Positions 62,085-64,000 of a DNA stretch of 64,000 nt are shown here, piece by piece. Under the pieces are notes generated by a model. That model worked only from the letters and a program-made list of their open reading frames with translations. It ran no database searches and had not been told where the DNA came from. The stretch's first letter is position 1; each line of letters starts with the position of its first letter. Position numbers and translations under genes: made by a program. Source of the DNA: Nitrospira sp. Lineage in GTDB: Bacteria > Nitrospirota > Nitrospiria > Nitrospirales > Nitrospiraceae. The DNA lies in NCBI GenBank assembly GCA_018242725.1, contig JAFEBI010000010.1, forward strand, positions 65,892 through 129,891, read 5' to 3'.

Positions 62085-62147
62085 CACGTGGGATAGATTG
62101 GGCATGACCGGCAAATAAGTGAAATCTTTACATGATGTATCTCAAAG

Positions 62148-62510
62148 TCATTTTTCCCTGGCTTTGCGTCCGTATCGATCAAGTAATACTTGAAGTTCTT
62201 GCGGGATAGGCATTGACCTAAACGGAGGCACTCGAGCACCACCGGTATTGCCGATTGGGACCCAAATTCTCGAGAAGAGCAACGCTCCCAGGATCCGTGG
62301 AATCTGGCCAATAATTTCTACGACATCTCGATTTCTCAACCCAACTTTTAACATCCACCAGTGGGTTCTCGCATGGGCAATCGAAAACGATTGTCCTAAG
62401 ATGTGTGCTCGCTCAAGGTGGGCAAATGCGAGTTGGAGCTCACCGGCATCATACAGTCTGGCTGCTGTTGTCATTTCTGCATTGTAGGCTCGTTGAAGCT
62501 TAGGGTGCAT
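62148..62510 (-). CDS. DUF3703 family protein
   Basis: 120 residues: MHPKLQRAYNAEMTTAARLY, then AFAHLERAHILGQSFSIAHA and HWWMLKVGLRNRDVVEIIGQ, ending PIPQELQVLLDRYGRKAR. The pattern matches DUF3703, a helical protein of unknown role. It is convergent with the large permease gene. Confidence 0.82.
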   Translation of the reverse strand: MHPKLQRAYNAEMTTAARLYDAGELQLAFAHLERAHILGQSFSIAHARTHWWMLKVGLRNRDVVEIIGQIPRILGALLFSRIWVPIGNTGGARVPPFRSMPIPQELQVLLDRYGRKAREK

Positions 62511-62797
62511 GGGTGATCTTCCGGTGGAGGTGTCTTCATACCCTACGAGATGCGAAGGTCAGAAGCTAGACCGGCATCGAAGTGATAGGGCAGCCTGAAG
62601 GTCAGTAGTCAGTAGAGGAAAAGCGGAATCGGTGTGCCCGATAGTCAAGTTTGCGTTAAATCGACAATGAGTGATTGGCGCAAGCGAGCGTGGTGTGGTG
62701 GCGGTGACCTGCGGCTTCTCAGGACTATTCAGAGTGACCTTCCATTGATTTCACAGGCGTCTCCATAAGTGGGAGAATGAGGAAATCGGAGGGCAGG
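62511..62797. other. Intergenic region, mobile-element flank
   Basis: No gene is supported. The right part, just before an IS3-type orfA start, is probably the leader of an insertion sequence. Confidence 0.4.
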
Positions 62798-62869
62798 ATG
62801 AGTACGAAGACACGACGGTCGTATACGGTGTCAAGGCCGACGTTGGTTGTCCTCCAATCACCGATCTGA
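62798..62869 (+). pseudogene. IS3-family orfA remnant
   Basis: ATG 62798 follows GGAGGGCAGG and encodes MSTKTRRSYT, the usual start of IS3-type OrfA transposases (basic, then REFKLEAV). Here it runs into an unrelated short tail and stops at 62869. The adjoining IS21 end starts at about 62872, so the IS3 copy was truncated at or near that insertion. Confidence 0.5.
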
Positions 62870-62910
62870 GATGTTCACGTTTCACCGATGAAATTGCCCA
62901 CTCCGGCGGG

Positions 62911-63335
<425 letters not shown>

Positions 63336-63411
63336 TTGTCCATCCTCCGTCGTGATGAGTGGTGAAGGGACATTGTGACTCGGTGTTTAGAGGACTTCTC
63401 AGTTCGGTGTT

Positions 63412-63912
63412 GTGGTGACTTCTACCATCGGCGCTGACACAGCGTGGAGTCAAGAACTGGCTCAAGCCAAGGGAGAAGTGATTCCTCCTGAAGGCGAGCA
63501 CCCCTTACCTGACACGCTAACTGTGCCGGACTTGGCTTCAGTGGAAGCCTCGTTTGAACGGAGTCAGCTCTTGCTGTCCTCTGGTCCCAATGTTGCCGCG
63601 ATGGGCTTGGACGCATCCGACACGATCGAAGCCCGAAACAGTTTGGAAAAGATGCTGGCGCATCAGTTGGCAGCGACGCACGCCGTGATCATGGAGCAGG
63701 TAGGGCAGGTGCACAGTCGAGAAGAAGGACACGCCAGTGCGAAACGGCTGACGGCCATCGCTCGCTGCTTAAAGGCGTATCAAGATGGACTCCTCACCTT
63801 AAAGCGGCTGCGACAGACCTGGAATCAGCGGATCACGGTGCAATACGTCAATGTCAGCCATGGGAGTCAAGCCGTTGTGGACGATGTAATCAAAGCCTCT
63901 GGTCAGGAATAA
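63412..63912 (+). CDS. Conserved hypothetical protein, possibly 5'-truncated
   Basis: A 166-residue frame: EVIPPEGEHPLPDTLTVPDL, then ARNSLEKMLAHQLAATHAVI, a helical middle, and a C-terminal block RITVQYVNVSHGSQAVVDDV. That block resembles conserved proteins I recall ending 'VTVEHVHVxxGGQAVVG', often near mobile DNA. The frame opens immediately after the IS21 remnant, with GTG codons and no ribosome site, so the original 5' end may have been removed by the insertion. Confidence 0.55.
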   Translation: MVTSTIGADTAWSQELAQAKGEVIPPEGEHPLPDTLTVPDLASVEASFERSQLLLSSGPNVAAMGLDASDTIEARNSLEKMLAHQLAATHAVIMEQVGQVHSREEGHASAKRLTAIARCLKAYQDGLLTLKRLRQTWNQRITVQYVNVSHGSQAVVDDVIKASGQE

Positions 63913-64000
63913 ATCGTGTGGCCTCATCCAGGGCTTGCTCATCTCGTGCGACAGAAATCATACATGTGGGCTGACAGGAAAACGTGAGCACCGCCTGTAC
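63913..64000. other. Right edge of the window, nothing supported
   Basis: No start, hairpin or recognisable coding segment is visible in these last bases. Confidence 0.4.

Overview
The window looks like a piece of chromosome from a Gram-negative bacterium. It carries lptD, tatC, lipoprotein signals and split accB/accC/accD, and it is moderately GC-rich. The gene families as I remember them, together with the HD-GYP, two-component and MacAB-like genes, fit the Nitrospirota (genus Nitrospira) best. That placement is inference from family resemblance, not a measured result. No rRNA, tRNA or CRISPR array was seen.

Layout. 1-1187: edge of a secreted protein gene, one unknown gene and a gene-poor stretch. 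1188-3541: molybdenum cofactor genes moaC, a moaD-moaE fusion and moaA. 3542-10690: accD behind a long hairpin-containing leader, then folC, lptD, trxA and recN. 10692-14774 (minus strand): GAF histidine kinase, sigma-54 activator and a REC-HD-GYP regulator. 15047-18646 (minus): a secreted copper-monooxygenase-like protein, a SnoaL-like exported protein, a PP2C phosphatase and an RNase H-fold nuclease. 18741-21733: small housekeeping and envelope genes (cyclophilin-like fold, two DUF507 proteins, TPR lipoprotein, Bcp, a secreted LNS2-like protein). 21734-25523: decayed DNA, a 57-residue zinc-ribbon gene and two tandem HD-GYP genes next to the apparent stub of a third. 25648-32745: radA, an outer-membrane-type lipoprotein, tsaB-rimI, a DUF465 protein, tatC, a beta-propeller protein, a cyclophilin and a lipoprotein. 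32813-36354: polyprenyl-phosphate glycosyltransferase, a ferredoxin-NADP reductase-like flavoprotein and nadK. 36742-49885: clpC, tsaD, hflX, nth, yicC, gmk, rpoZ, coaBC, a TPR protein, aroQ, efp, accB and accC, nearly all co-directional with several 4-base overlaps. 50091-53425: a MacA/MacB-type export system with separate ATPase and permease. 53461-57255 (minus): a degenerate HD-GYP protein, a RusA-like nuclease, an orphan mraZ preceded by a broken helix-turn-helix gene, FmdB and ComF. 57400-62084: ABC ATPase, a class 1A-type dihydroorotate dehydrogenase, a stand-alone LuxR-type regulator and a two-module FtsX permease. 62148-64000: a DUF3703 protein and mobile-element debris (IS3 and IS21 remnants).

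How the genes work together. Several pathways are spread over the window. Fatty-acid initiation is represented by accD and by accB-accC, and t6A tRNA modification by tsaB and tsaD. Cofactor supply is represented by moaC/DE/A, folC, coaBC and nadK. Signalling is dominated by c-di-GMP phosphodiesterase-type HD-GYP proteins: four genes plus one remnant, with no GGDEF synthase in the window.

I did not find one clearly new multi-gene system. The observations most worth following up are the PHM-like copper protein, the hflX gene whose conserved start lies upstream of any AUG/GUG/UUG, the nonsense-interrupted excisionase-type gene in front of orphan mraZ and rusA, the MoaD-MoaE fusion, and the eroding HD-GYP array with a perfect Shine-Dalgarno sequence inside its stub.
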